DNA of 64,000 nucleotides from Armigeres subalbatus (taxonomy: Eukaryota; Arthropoda; Insecta; Diptera; Culicidae), in contig NC_085140.1 in assembly GCF_024139115.2 (NCBI RefSeq), positions 51,361,907-51,425,906 on the forward strand. Reading direction: 5' to 3'. Within the stretch, counting starts at the first letter, position 1. Each line of letters opens with the position of its first letter. The notes beneath the pieces were generated by a model. That model saw nothing but the letters and a program-made list of their open reading frames with translations. It had not been told where the DNA came from and did not search any database. The translations under genes were made by a program, and so were the position numbers. This document shows positions 54,574 through 64,000 of this stretch, piece after piece.

Positions 54574-54598
54574 NNNNNNNNNNNNNNNNNNNNNNNNN
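54574..54598. other. Assembly gap (25 N) at a palindrome
   Basis: TACGTAACTTCCG (54561-54573) lies left of the gap and its near-complement ACGAAGTTACGTA (54599-54611) right of it. The gap interrupts the Jockey-like endonuclease and probably marks a hairpin or mis-joined repeat. Confidence 0.9.
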
Positions 54599-54611
54599 AC
54601 GAAGTTACGTA

Positions 54612-55237
54612 TTGCTTGATGTTTCAGGATCATACTTTGCTGAACTAACAGCAGCAATTGATTTAAGATCTGTTAACAAGAACATTCTAAAAATATTCAA
54701 TTTCTTTTTCCACTGTTGAGCGTCAGTATAACTTAAGCTCAGGCTAACAAATGTGAATACCAGGATATTCGACAACATTTATTTAAAATACCTGAAGAGT
54801 CGTCCAGTGGTCTGATTTCTGACGTTAATGCATCGTCCGTCCTTCTATACTTAATTTCATGCACCAAAAGCAGAAAATAGGTTGGCTAAAAGATCTAAAC
54901 AGCTAATATGACAATCTCATCTTATCACTTGCTCCGTATACTGTCAGTCTGACACCACTTCACGTTGTATGGTATAGATCACCAAAAATACGCAGTATTT
55001 TCACCACCTATTTGTAAGGACGAGGCCGGCTATTGCAGATTAAAGAATTGTATATTTATCATTATATACAATGAAATTCTTCCAACGCGAAATGGTAAAT
55101 CAATCGTCAATCGAACATAATGACATAAGGGCCTTTATTCTAATGTACCATAATGAATATAGAATCAATGTAAATATGACTTACAATATCTAACATCTTT
55201 AAAACCCCAAAACCAAAAAAAAAATTGAGCGAAAATG
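54612..55237. other. Spacer, nothing recognised
   Basis: Frames fragmentary; no continuation of the endonuclease could be identified after the gap. Confidence 0.35.
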
Positions 55238-55292
55238 TCCATATAATCGAGGTAAAAGTCCATATAATCGAAGTCCATAATCGAGGTAAACC
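55238..55292. repeat. pogo-like TIR fragment, tandem CCATATAATCGA
   Basis: CCATATAATCGAGGTAAA, CCATATAATCGAAG and CCATAATCGAGGTAAACC follow each other. AATCGAGGTAAA is a common pogo/Tigger-type terminal word. The opposite end was not found. Confidence 0.5.
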
Positions 55293-55841
55293 TGTATTAT
55301 AAAAACGAACTCGAAAAGAAGACGTTCAGTAAATTGTGGTAATAAAAATTTATATTTAACGTGTATTTGGTTAAAATTTAGTTTTGGATCGCACGGATTT
55401 GGCGCGGAATGAATTTCATGATTAAGAATCATGGGGAAAATATTTGTGATCTCCGTAATAACTCTGGATAATTTATACATTATAAAGAGTACTGAATAAT
55501 ATATCTACCATACCTGAGCTCTTTTTGCCAATATTGCCTTTTTCCGAACAGTACGCCTAACGAATTCCTTAACTCATACAGTATTTTACAGAAACACCAG
55601 GAAAAATAACGGAGTTACCATTTATTGCAATTTACGAGAAGCACGTCGAGACGCTTGATAATGTCGCCATGGTAAAGATAAAGTATGCAGTGACAAGTGA
55701 CAGCAGTGACGATGATTTTATTCGAATTCGCACTAATACTAATACTTATTTCGTCGGTGCTAATACTATTGAAATGACTATTTCATCAATCTCGTTCCAT
55801 CAATAGTTTTATAATTAAGTGATCCTAAATAAATTCTATTA
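55293..55841. other. Spacer, nothing recognised
   Basis: AT-rich, no convincing ORF; a minus-strand 93-codon frame (55199-55480) overlaps the pogo-like words and has no motif. Confidence 0.35.
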
Positions 55842-56220
55842 TCTGTATATATAAAATGAATATTCGTAGTTCGTATCCGCATAACTCACATGACTGGGAT
55901 GGATTTTCCATTTCATATAGTCATGTTCGTTATCGTTTCCGACGGGTTTATTGTCAGTTTTCTGGTATGATACACTCAAAGCGGCGTTGTAATGTTCCCA
56001 AATGGTGACTTTGAAACTTCACGCGGCGAATGACTGTCAAGGTACGGCGCGCAACGATACACGCAATGCTATTCAGTGAAGAATGGCAAGAACGGGATGA
56101 GAAGCGCGATGCGGTACCTTTCATGAAAGGTTCGCCCGCGCAATTTCTAGAAAATCGTACAATATAATATGCGTACATGCACGGAGCTACATCAAAACTT
56201 TGTCGTAATGATCACAATTG
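55842..56220 (+). mobile_element. Helitron-like 5' terminus
   Basis: Starts TCTGTATATATAAAATGAAT after an A, followed by TTCGTATCCGCATAACTC, as in the reversed terminus at 12114. It continues TGGATTTTCCATTTCATATA and a GC-richer stretch. The 3' CTRR end with hairpin could not be fixed; the end coordinate is approximate. Confidence 0.4.
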
Positions 56221-57699
56221 TTAGTTCGTGTGGGTGAGGTGAGATTTACGGTCTCATATTTCCGCTCCATCTCATGCACATGACAAATCCGGAGCGTTAT
56301 GCGATTTCTTTACGCATCGCTTTCCAAGAGTGTGCATCATGCTACTGTTTCATGCGATATCATGAAACACAGCCATGAGGCGGTCATATGCTGCCTTGAG
56401 TCAGCCGTCTGTACCAGCTTAGCCGTTTTGATGAGCTTTGTCAATTCGCTTTGTAGTACAAGAAAGAGAACTGAAACGAAAACGTTAGTGTGTGGATGTC
56501 GCATCCAATCATTTGAACCAAACGAAGGTGTTCATGTCATTGACTATTGTATTCAAATTACATATTTAGTGCATAGAAAACATTTTGTTTCATGGCATAC
56601 TTACTTACCATCAGTTCATGAAACACCATTGATTTACTCTGAATGGTACTCTTAAACCTTAATTTTATAACTGTAATTTGCACCATTGCATGGTTTGAAT
56701 TACAGACAAGTATCTCCTTAATAATTTACATATTTGCCCAAAATTACACGCCCCTCCTCCTCCATAGGAAACGACGCGGCTTCGATTCTTACGAGGAGAT
56801 AGTACGGCGTTTCCTTGCGCTGTCTTTCGAATATAAAACGCTGTCAAATTTTTGCAAACGCTCTTTAGAAAACATTACAGAAGCTGCAAGGTATCATATT
56901 GATAGCATCATTTAATACTTAGTTCAAATATGAATGCCAAATATGAATGCAAATATGAAATTGCAAATATGAAATCATGGCGATGCAATTTGAAAACCTT
57001 TTTGGCCATCTTTGCGCTGGTTTAGTAATGGAAATGGGAAATCTTCTAAAATTGTCGAAATCAAAATTGATTTTTTTATTTCAAATTAAATCAATATATA
57101 ACAACATTATGGCCACCATTGCCATGCGCTTAAATGCTTATATCGGATAATAATACTAGACATTTGCCCCATTAACCAGTTTAAACCATTTACATATTTT
57201 AACTAAAACCACTTAGAGAGGGAGTAGCCTACAGCAAAGGTGACAAGGATGCAATAAGATACCACTTATGATTTTTCGAGACATGATAAGCGCTGCAAAG
57301 GAACAAAACCAAACTCCCTTGAAAGACACAACTTTCGCTGAAAACTTCGGGTAAATAAAAAACCTGTTGTGGTAATTGGAAGACTGCAATGTTCAATAAT
57401 GCAATTTTACTAGTAGTGGAATAAATGGAATAGTACAACAAACGCCTTTATGACAAATAAATACATTTCTCTGAAAGCTTAAATATAATGTTCTTATCAA
57501 GATATTTCCCATAGGGACTGCTCCCACAAGTTTTGAAATAAATTTTCTAATCTTTCTAAAAAATCTTAACATTTTCATAACTTCTATGAAATGATGTTTT
57601 CAATGATGTTTTTAGCTTATTCAAAATTAAAATGCTATAAAATTGCTTATCATGTTCATATAAATGCGCGTAAATTATGCATGTTACATCGTATTTGAA
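56221..57699. other. Unassigned DNA with two medium ORFs
   Basis: A plus-strand ORF 56299-56655 (118 codons) and 56643-56915 (90 codons) have no recognised domain. Words TCATGAAACAC / GTTTCATG recur in both orientations (56350-56640), which suggests repeat DNA rather than a gene. Confidence 0.25.
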
Positions 57700-58030
57700 C
57701 AAAAGGGGATCATGTGTGTCCACTTTACTGGTCAGCTACCCAATTTACTTTGGTATTTAATTTGACTGCTATCCGTAAATCCTTTGGGTTCTTTTCAAAA
57801 TTACATGTAACGCTAAATTTGGTGATTTTGACCCCACTTCCCCTCGTAACATTTTTTGGTATGAAAGTTTATTTTTTTGTATGGATCAAAATACCTCGGT
57901 TTGACCTCCTCCGCTGCAGCGTTACGTACTCAGAAAGGACCTTTCCGTATGGGCGGCGGCATACTGCTTCACGTAGAAACTTAAAGTGGTCGGATTTGTT
58001 CGTCTATAAATTTAGCCTACCAATTCTGCG
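57700..58030. repeat. Fragment of a TAACGCTAAATTT-type dispersed repeat
   Basis: ACGCTAAATTTGGTGATTTT followed by GACCCCACTTCCCCTCGTAAC and, further on, GCGTTACGTA resembles a common mosquito MITE with TTACGTAACG ends; ends are not resolvable here. Low confidence. Confidence 0.3.
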
Positions 58031-59084
58031 TTAGGCCATTCTTGGCGCAAGGTTGTTAGAATGTGTCATGTTTCGCGTTTCGGGAGGAACTTGTGGTATC
58101 CTAACAGAAGCGTCGGAATGTTAAGCTATACAAGTCCACGGAGATGTCAGATGGGCGTGTATACGAGAGACGATCCAAATATTGGTAGTGTTTTCGACTT
58201 TCGTTGATTGAGATGTATAACAAATATCACAAACTCGTCAAATAATCTTTGTCGAAGGTCGGAATGAATTTGAGGTATTACTAATTAATAAAAATATGTT
58301 TTAATGAAGAGCTAAAATATAAATTTTAGTTTAGTGTTATGGCTATGTATATTGTCCAGCTTTTTGTGACAGCCTCTTCAATTTCTGGAACATTACCAAT
58401 CCACTATTGAAATTTATACTATAATTTTACTACTGTCAGAAGATTCATTGAAAATTTGTTATAGTTCAACGGTTCAACAGGAGGAAATCAATGAATTCCA
58501 AAGTACATACACAACCCAGCCCTGAATAAATCTAAGAAAGCTAAATAAAAGTTAAATTAATCGTATTACAAATGTTCTGGATTGTTCTTTAATATGGCAA
58601 CTGCCATTTTTGCAAATCATGTTAACATCAAACCCCATGTTTTATATCAAATGCGCTAACGAATGCAGAAAACTAAGGCAACTCGGAGGGATGTCTTGTC
58701 GAATCTAATATTACAACAGAAGGAACATCATATTGAATTTCCGATTGAAATTCCTAGACCAAATGTAATTAAAATTGATTGATGTAATGATAAGGGACAA
58801 ATGTAAGAACTATATTTAAATACATTTGAAAACACAAAAAGTGAAATAAACTTGTAAATACGTACTTCAGATTTTTATCAGATTTTAGTTACATTTTTGT
58901 CTTAAATTTGGTCATAAGCATTTTAAAATTATCCCCCATGTGTACCAAAATCTGTAAAAAGCACAATCATTGGTTGTCTTTCTTATCTTTACTTGTATTC
59001 GTCTATATTGTCCATATCTGCTAACAGTCCCATTTAAACAAGAAATCATGCAATGATAGATTCATTCAACTGTCTGAAACGATG
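58031..59084. other. AT-rich spacer, nothing recognised
   Basis: No ORF, TIR or tandem period noticed. Confidence 0.4.
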
Positions 59085-59210
59085 ACATTTCCAGTTTATT
59101 CCACTAATTATTTTCGATGTCTTTAGAGATGCGTATTTGACCACAACTGTGTGGTCGAAACATTGAATCTGCAAAGATATCGAAAATAATTGCGGAATTA
59201 ATGGAGAGTA
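59085..59210. repeat. Imperfect inverted repeat with palindromic centre
   Basis: CACTAATTATTTTCGATGTC on the left pairs with GATATCGAAAATAATTGCGG on the right around GACCACAACTGTGTGGTC. The right half also belongs to the dispersed repeat shared with 26311. Confidence 0.65.
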
Positions 59211-59262
59211 CTTAACTCGTCTTAGACGGTTGAATAAGACCCACAAAAAGAGCTTTTAAAAT
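59166..59262. repeat. Dispersed repeat, matches 26311-26405
   Basis: Same sequence and orientation as the copy next to the long inverted arm. GGAGAGTACTTAA and CTTAGACGGTTGAATA are shared. Confidence 0.7.
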
Positions 59263-59450
59263 ATTTTCTTTTGATGGGACTATTATTAATGTGAAGAGCA
59301 CCTGGCCGTGTTAGTTAATCTGTGTTTCTACTTTTCCGGAAACAGCGTTCTCGATCTCAGCACCGTATTTTGTGTTGTACGTCGATACTACACCAACATT
59401 CTCCCATCTATCGATGGTATCCACGCGAAACGAAAATAACGAAGCAAAAT

Positions 59451-59497
59451 AGACAAGCACATGAGCTAACCCACGCTATTGTACATGTGCTTGTCTC
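59451..59497. repeat. 12-bp-stem hairpin
   Basis: AGACAAGCACAT and ATGTGCTTGTCT are perfect complements about 22 bp apart. No role known; possibly the inner end of a small foldback. Confidence 0.6.
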
Positions 59498-59695
59498 ATT
59501 GCTATCCAAACTTAGTACGGTGAGCAGGATGCGATGAGACTTGATTACGGGGTACATCGGAAAACAAAGTGCATGTGACAAAGCACACTTGTGCAACCTT
59601 AAAATTGTGTATGCTCTGTTGTTGCGTCTCTCGAAACAAAAATAAATGAGCTGAGCTGTCGCACCGTCACGGTCTCATTTTGTGTATGTGTGATT

Positions 59696-60160
59696 TTAAG
59701 CCTGATCAAATGAGAGCGACATCGAAAAAACATGTTTCAATCAACAATGGCAAATATGAATTCACAAGAATGCCATTTGGATTAAAATGCGCCGGTTATT
59801 TTTCAACGAGCATTGATGATGCTCCAAATACATTAAAAATCTACATGGCTACGGATGATAAATTGTATTACAGAAATTTTGAAGAAGTTTCTGATAAACC
59901 TTGAAACTATTGTCAAAGCATTGAACGATGTAAATCTAAAAACTAGCTTAGATAAGTCTGAATTTTAATAAGAAATCGAATTTCTTGGGATATGTGATTG
60001 ATCCACAGAATCAAGGCCAATCCCAAAATCGAAGTAATTCGAAGATACCCAATTCAATTGACAGCGAATTGAGATCTTTCCTGGCATGATGAGTTATTAC
60101 AGAAGATTCGTAAAAGGATTTTGCAAATGCTAAACCCCCACGAACCTTCTAAGGGGAGAG
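59696..60160 (+). pseudogene. gypsy-type element 2: reverse transcriptase, C-terminal half
   Basis: Frame starts abruptly with KKHVSINNGKYEFTRMPFGL (motif B region of Ty3/gypsy RT); the catalytic YxDD is scrambled to YMATDDK. NFEE follows, then LKTSLDKS-type and MMSYYRRFVK (about 60085-60115), the RT tail. The N-terminal half of RT, gag and protease are absent upstream, so the element is 5'-truncated or deleted. Confidence 0.75.
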
Positions 60161-60640
60161 AAGAACATGAGTTCAACAAAAATCAAACTCGACGAAGCTA
60201 TAAAACAAGCTTCGAAAAATGAAATCAATACTATCATCTTCTGATGCTAAGTATTATCCAGACCATTCAAAGCCCTAGCATATTGACCAGATGACCAGAC
60301 TTTAAGATATGCTGTACTTTCGTCAAGGTGAATTGTAGTATGACCGATTCCATTTCGCGTCACGTCTTCAATAAGAAGAAGAAAACATTCTGTCTTCGAG
60401 AAAGAAATGCTGGGCTTATTTTTGCCTTAAAGTATCTGAAACTATTATACGGAGCCAAATTTAAAATTTTTATAGATCATCGCCTTTGACATTTGTGCAT
60501 TATCACCTAAAAAGCACAAAATACCAATTTAAAAATATGAAATTCATCTTGAGGAATACGATTACGGATTGCTCAAGTAAACCAGGTAAATCGAATGTCG
60601 CCGGATGCTCTTATCGCATCGCATGCTCTATGACTTGTAC
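60161..60640 (+). pseudogene. gypsy-type element 2: RNase H
   Basis: LLRGEKN, KIKLDEAIKQASKNE and near 60400-60480 EKEMLGLIFALKYLKLLYGA with KFKIFIDH, the Glu- and Asp-containing blocks of the domain. Stops are frequent. Confidence 0.65.
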
Positions 60641-60799
60641 CCAACATTCACGATAGTGATGATATACCATCATATCTATGAAGCACCCATTAATGCCGAA
60701 ACACCAGTAGGTAATAATAAAAGAGGTCTGACAAATAAAACTACTATCCTTTTCCCTAACTATACACGAATTTTAATTCATAAACGATATTAATGAAAA

Positions 60800-61400
60800 C
60801 TTCATATTTCAGGTTCTAAAGAATACGTTGATCCGACCAAGTTAAACGGATTATTAACTGAGTGAAAATCATGGGTCAGCCACAAGAAGTGTATAAAAAC
60901 ACTTCTACCAAGAAAACATGTTAAAATCCGTTTTCTCAAAATTCTAATGGACGTACCGGAAGAAGATGTTCAATGAGAATTATTAAAAAGAGTACTATAG
61001 AGTACAACGCGGTTTAGAGGAAAACAGTTCAAATCTCAGGAATATTTTCCACAATTGAATAAAGTTTTGAGAATTCACGAACTGTCAATTGTGTCAAGAA
61101 AATAAATATGACCGAACCTATTCATTATCCACTCTAAAGAACCCCATCCTGAATACACTCTTTCCAAATTGTACACATTGACATAATGTTTTAGAAAAAT
61201 TAATGTTCCTAATGTGCGTCGATAAATTTTCCAAGTTCACCTGGTTCATTAGTAGAACTGGAAGACAACCGTTGACATAATGCCTGCTGTAAAAGAAGTT
61301 CACAAATTTAAATTACCGAAATTGTCGTAATGGATAATGAAAATCGTTATTTCATGAATTAACAATTTCTTTAATGAAAACAAACGTTTCGTATATGCGC
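60800..61400 (+). pseudogene. gypsy-type element 2: integrase
   Basis: NCQLCQENKYDRT (about 61085-61120) is the zinc-binding HHCC end. Next come an HIDIMF-like and DKFSKFTWFISR segment (first Asp block, 61190-61260) and IVMDNENRYF (second Asp block, about 61322-61350). Multiple frameshifts. Confidence 0.65.
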
Positions 61401-62040
61401 AACTGATCAGCGGAGATGAATGGAGTGAATGAAAGATTTCAATTCACTTTACAAGAAATTTCACTGAATCACGAAGGCAGAAATCAATGAAAACCAAAAG
61501 CTTGTCGAAATGTTCTTTTGATTGCTACACCCACTTATCCATTCTTGTACTAAATTCAATCTTTGAAATCATTATTCCAAGCTCCTGAAGTTCCAAAAAA
61601 TTATCGAAAACGTTTACCAAAATCTGCAGAAAACAAAATCGAGACCTAGAATACCATAACAAAAGCTGACTCAAAACATGGCAACGAAAACCAGGAAGCC
61701 TTTAAAAGACAAGAAGACGATAAAAACCGTCCCACGTTATAAAAAAAATAAAATCAAAAACAATTCACAATAGCACTATAACAACTTCTGATAACAGACG
61801 AGTCCACAAATGATCAAAATTGATACATAATTTAATTGTTGTTTTAGACGGCCATAACTCTTGGAGGCGAATACCTAACAGACGATCTATACATAAACGG
61901 ACAAATTACCTCTTTTCCTATATGATAAAGGCCCTGGACGTCTAAACAAGTTTCAATAAGCATCTACCACTAATTTGGAGCTATCTAAAAATTCACATAT
62001 AAGATTTAAAATTAAAATTCAAACAAATAGAAGAAACTGC
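61401..62040 (+). other. gypsy-type element 2: integrase end to env junction, unrecognisable
   Basis: AT-rich with Lys/Asn-rich fragments; presumably the integrase C-terminus and splice region, but no motif survives. Confidence 0.3.
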
Positions 62041-63030
62041 TTACTAGTCTCATATTAGATGAATTAACGAGTTAGATACCAACTTAAAAAAATTTGTTAC
62101 CAATCAGTTAGAAGAAAAGATGGAATCAGTTAGGAACAGTATGGAAGTATATCGTAGGAAGCCCGATGCGATCTTTAAAATTATCAGTCTGATTAATGGC
62201 CTTGTTAGCAATAATAATGAAATAGATTAGAATAATAGGGAAATTTCATAAATGAAGGAAACAGTATAAAACAAAGAATCCATTGACTTGCTTAACTCAA
62301 AAATCATATCTGAACTATATATTCTGTAAACATATTTTGAATCTTAAATTCGAATGATAAACTAGATCATACTATTCAAACAATTGTTTAAATAAAGCAG
62401 GGATACTTAATGAAAAAGGCATTGAGTCAGACAGAAGTCGAATTTATCGGTTAAAGATTTAAGCAAAGAAAATCTGACTGTTTGGAACACTGCCGAAGAT
62501 TCTACCTACGTCACCACATCAATAGTCAACGAACCTGACATCGCCCTTTTACTTAAACGCCCAACCTGAGAGTTTTAGAAAAATTCTGCCTCAACAACTG
62601 TGGTGTAACGATCAACAATCAAACATTTTCGAACTACAAATCTGAATATAACAGGTAAAACTGATCCATGTACCGATGTATGGTATTCCCATCGAAAAAC
62701 AAATGCATTGTTGCTAATTTGAGCCACATCACCTGGGTAATAACCTGCATCTAGAAGTTGTGGGAAGGAGATGGAGCAAATCCGTTTGAACACCACAAGT
62801 ATTCAATGGCCACATTGGACAATCTTTGGGGATTATCATTCCCCGTCACTATATGCTGTCTTCTTTTGTATATCTTTCTGTAATGAAAACCAGAGGTGGA
62901 AATTCAAATGAACCAAATAGAAGACGACGCTTGAGAAACAAGGATATTTCAAATTTTGCTGCTGAGGAAATTGTTCGTACGGAGCCTCACACTGAAGGGG
63001 ACAAGTTAATAGCGACGAACTACCATTAAA
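62041..63030 (+). pseudogene. gypsy-type element 2: env-like region, decayed
   Basis: Segments near 62130-62230 correspond to the same envelope segment as in element 1 near 42300. Near 62570-62640 there is a Cys/Asn-rich stretch, and near 62840-62890 a hydrophobic segment ahead of a basic tail (SNEPNRRRRLRNKD) consistent with a membrane anchor and cytoplasmic end. Stops in every frame; no functional envelope frame. Confidence 0.45.
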
Positions 63031-63369
63031 CTCTACAAGCAGCATCAGCACTTCAAGTGGGTCACGAACGCCGACAACGAACGCCGATAAAAAGCACTAA
63101 CATTGTCGAGGGCAACTGATCGATCTATGCTGAGTGGGCTCAACCGCCGCGGGACCGTCATCGCTGAAATTACATTTTGAGTTTTGAACCTTGAACAAGT
63201 TCACCGTTTTTACCATCGACCGACTCGGATCATTCTTTTTGAAAAGAACCTCCCGGTAAAAGTTAACTCGCATGCTTCCAAGTCCTGTGTTAGGTGGACG
63301 CCAACAGCCCTGACACGACGGCCCTACGCACAGCTGGAGCAGACATGATGGATGCCTACTGCGGACGTT
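63031..63369. other. Junction DNA between gypsy-type element 2 and the RTE-like LINE
   Basis: GC content rises from about 63060. No motif before the endonuclease. It may be the 5' part of the RTE-like LINE. Confidence 0.3.
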
Positions 63370-64000
63370 AAACGTCATCGGTGACATGAACGCACAGGTA
63401 GGAAGGGAGGAATGTATAGACCGGTCATCGACCGATAGTCTGCAATCAAAATGAATGACAACGGCTAACGATGGCCAAACTTCGCAGCCCCGCGGAAATG
63501 GCAGTCCGAAGCACCTTCTTTCCCGCAAAATATCCACAAGGCTACATGGAAAATTACCCAACCCATAAAACTGAAATCAAATCGACCACGTTCTAATCGA
63601 CGGCAAATTCTCCGATATCACGAACGTCCGCACTTGCAAAAGAATATTGAACTGACCACCATCCGTTGCAGTATGCTCAGTGTTTAAAACCGACGGCGTA
63701 CAACACGCGTCGAAGTTTAGCCGCATTAACATCGGGCGGCTACGACGGTAGATCAGCCCAAGAATACGCGCAGCAGCTGGAAGTGGCACTTAACGGAAGA
63801 CAGCTAGGCGCAGCGTCTCGAAGATGGCTGGAGAGATATTCGATCCGCCATTATAAATTCGCAACCGCTTAATCGGCACGGTGCCCCGGATCAGAGAAAC
63901 GACTGGTATGGCGGCGAATGAGAAGAGGAAGCAGGCGAATGGCATGGGCGCGAGATTGCTGCAACACCGCACGAGGTTGTCGAGGCACGATATAAACAGG
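63370..64000 (+). pseudogene. RTE-like LINE endonuclease fragment (window edge)
   Basis: LNVIGDMNAQVGREECIDRS, then after shifts NQIDHVLIDGKFSDITNVRT and, near 63720-63800, AQEYAQQLEVALNGRQLGAA. These parallel GDLNAQVGQEE, SQIDHVLIDGRHFSDIIDVR and ATAYAQHLEAALPEE in the LINE at 2685, so this is a second, more decayed family of the same clade. The block after VRT (expected SDH) is deleted. The element runs off the right edge. Confidence 0.75.

Noticed and set aside
1..64000. A complete host gene or novel defence-type operon
   Set aside because: No intact multi-domain frame, splice-consistent exon set or gene cluster is visible beyond transposon proteins; the remaining ORFs are short and unsupported.

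Overview
The window reads as culicine mosquito (Aedes-type) nuclear DNA. It holds a tRNA-derived SINE of the Feilai type twice, a LOA-clade LINE resembling Lian of Aedes aegypti, an RTE-like LINE, Jockey-clade LINEs, a Penelope-like element, two decayed gypsy-type LTR elements and many MITEs with mosquito-style termini. I found no intact host protein gene, tRNA, rRNA, CRISPR array or bacterial-style operon. Nearly everything recognisable is mobile DNA in various states of decay, plus one 25-base assembly gap.

Layout. 1-7588: a Jockey-clade ORF2 broken by four clean insertions: an 8-bp-TSD MITE that itself carries a hAT MITE, a 423-bp repeat with a hairpin end, a 3.2-kb RTE-like LINE, and a TA-TSD MITE. 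Removing them in silico restores one reading frame to the stop codon apart from a single +1 frameshift. 7593-9480: an unassigned block with two TATA/initiator pairs, short ORFs, a histone-type 3' stem-loop and an inverted repeat. 9562-12114: a roughly 165-bp tandem array of at least 12 units, capped by a Helitron-like terminus. 12115-19710: AT-rich matrix of degenerate short-period repeats holding a foldback element and several MITE families, including a chain of three TTAA-joined units. 19800-23100: a truncated LINE fused in frame to a Penelope-like RT, with a SINE inside and the Penelope GIY-YIG domain on the opposite strand. 23811-26310: an element with about 500-bp inverted arms around a transposase-like relic. 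27300-34530: a tandemly duplicated, internally rearranged LOA-clade LINE. 34770-44500: a decayed gypsy-type element (gag, protease, RT, RNase H, integrase, env-like). 44500-59690: mostly unrecognised AT-rich DNA with MITEs, a split Jockey-like element (ORF1 near 50 kb, endonuclease near 54.3 kb) and the gap. 59696-63030: a second decayed gypsy-type element. 63370-64000: the endonuclease end of another RTE-like LINE, running off the window.

The genes do not form a pathway. The useful reading is stratigraphic: target duplications and frame continuity show which element entered which, and several junctions (Penelope/LINE fusion, antisense LOA inside sense LOA followed by tandem duplication, satellite-like expansion of a repeat module) record unusual rearrangements. 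All family assignments come from motifs read by eye and not from database searches.
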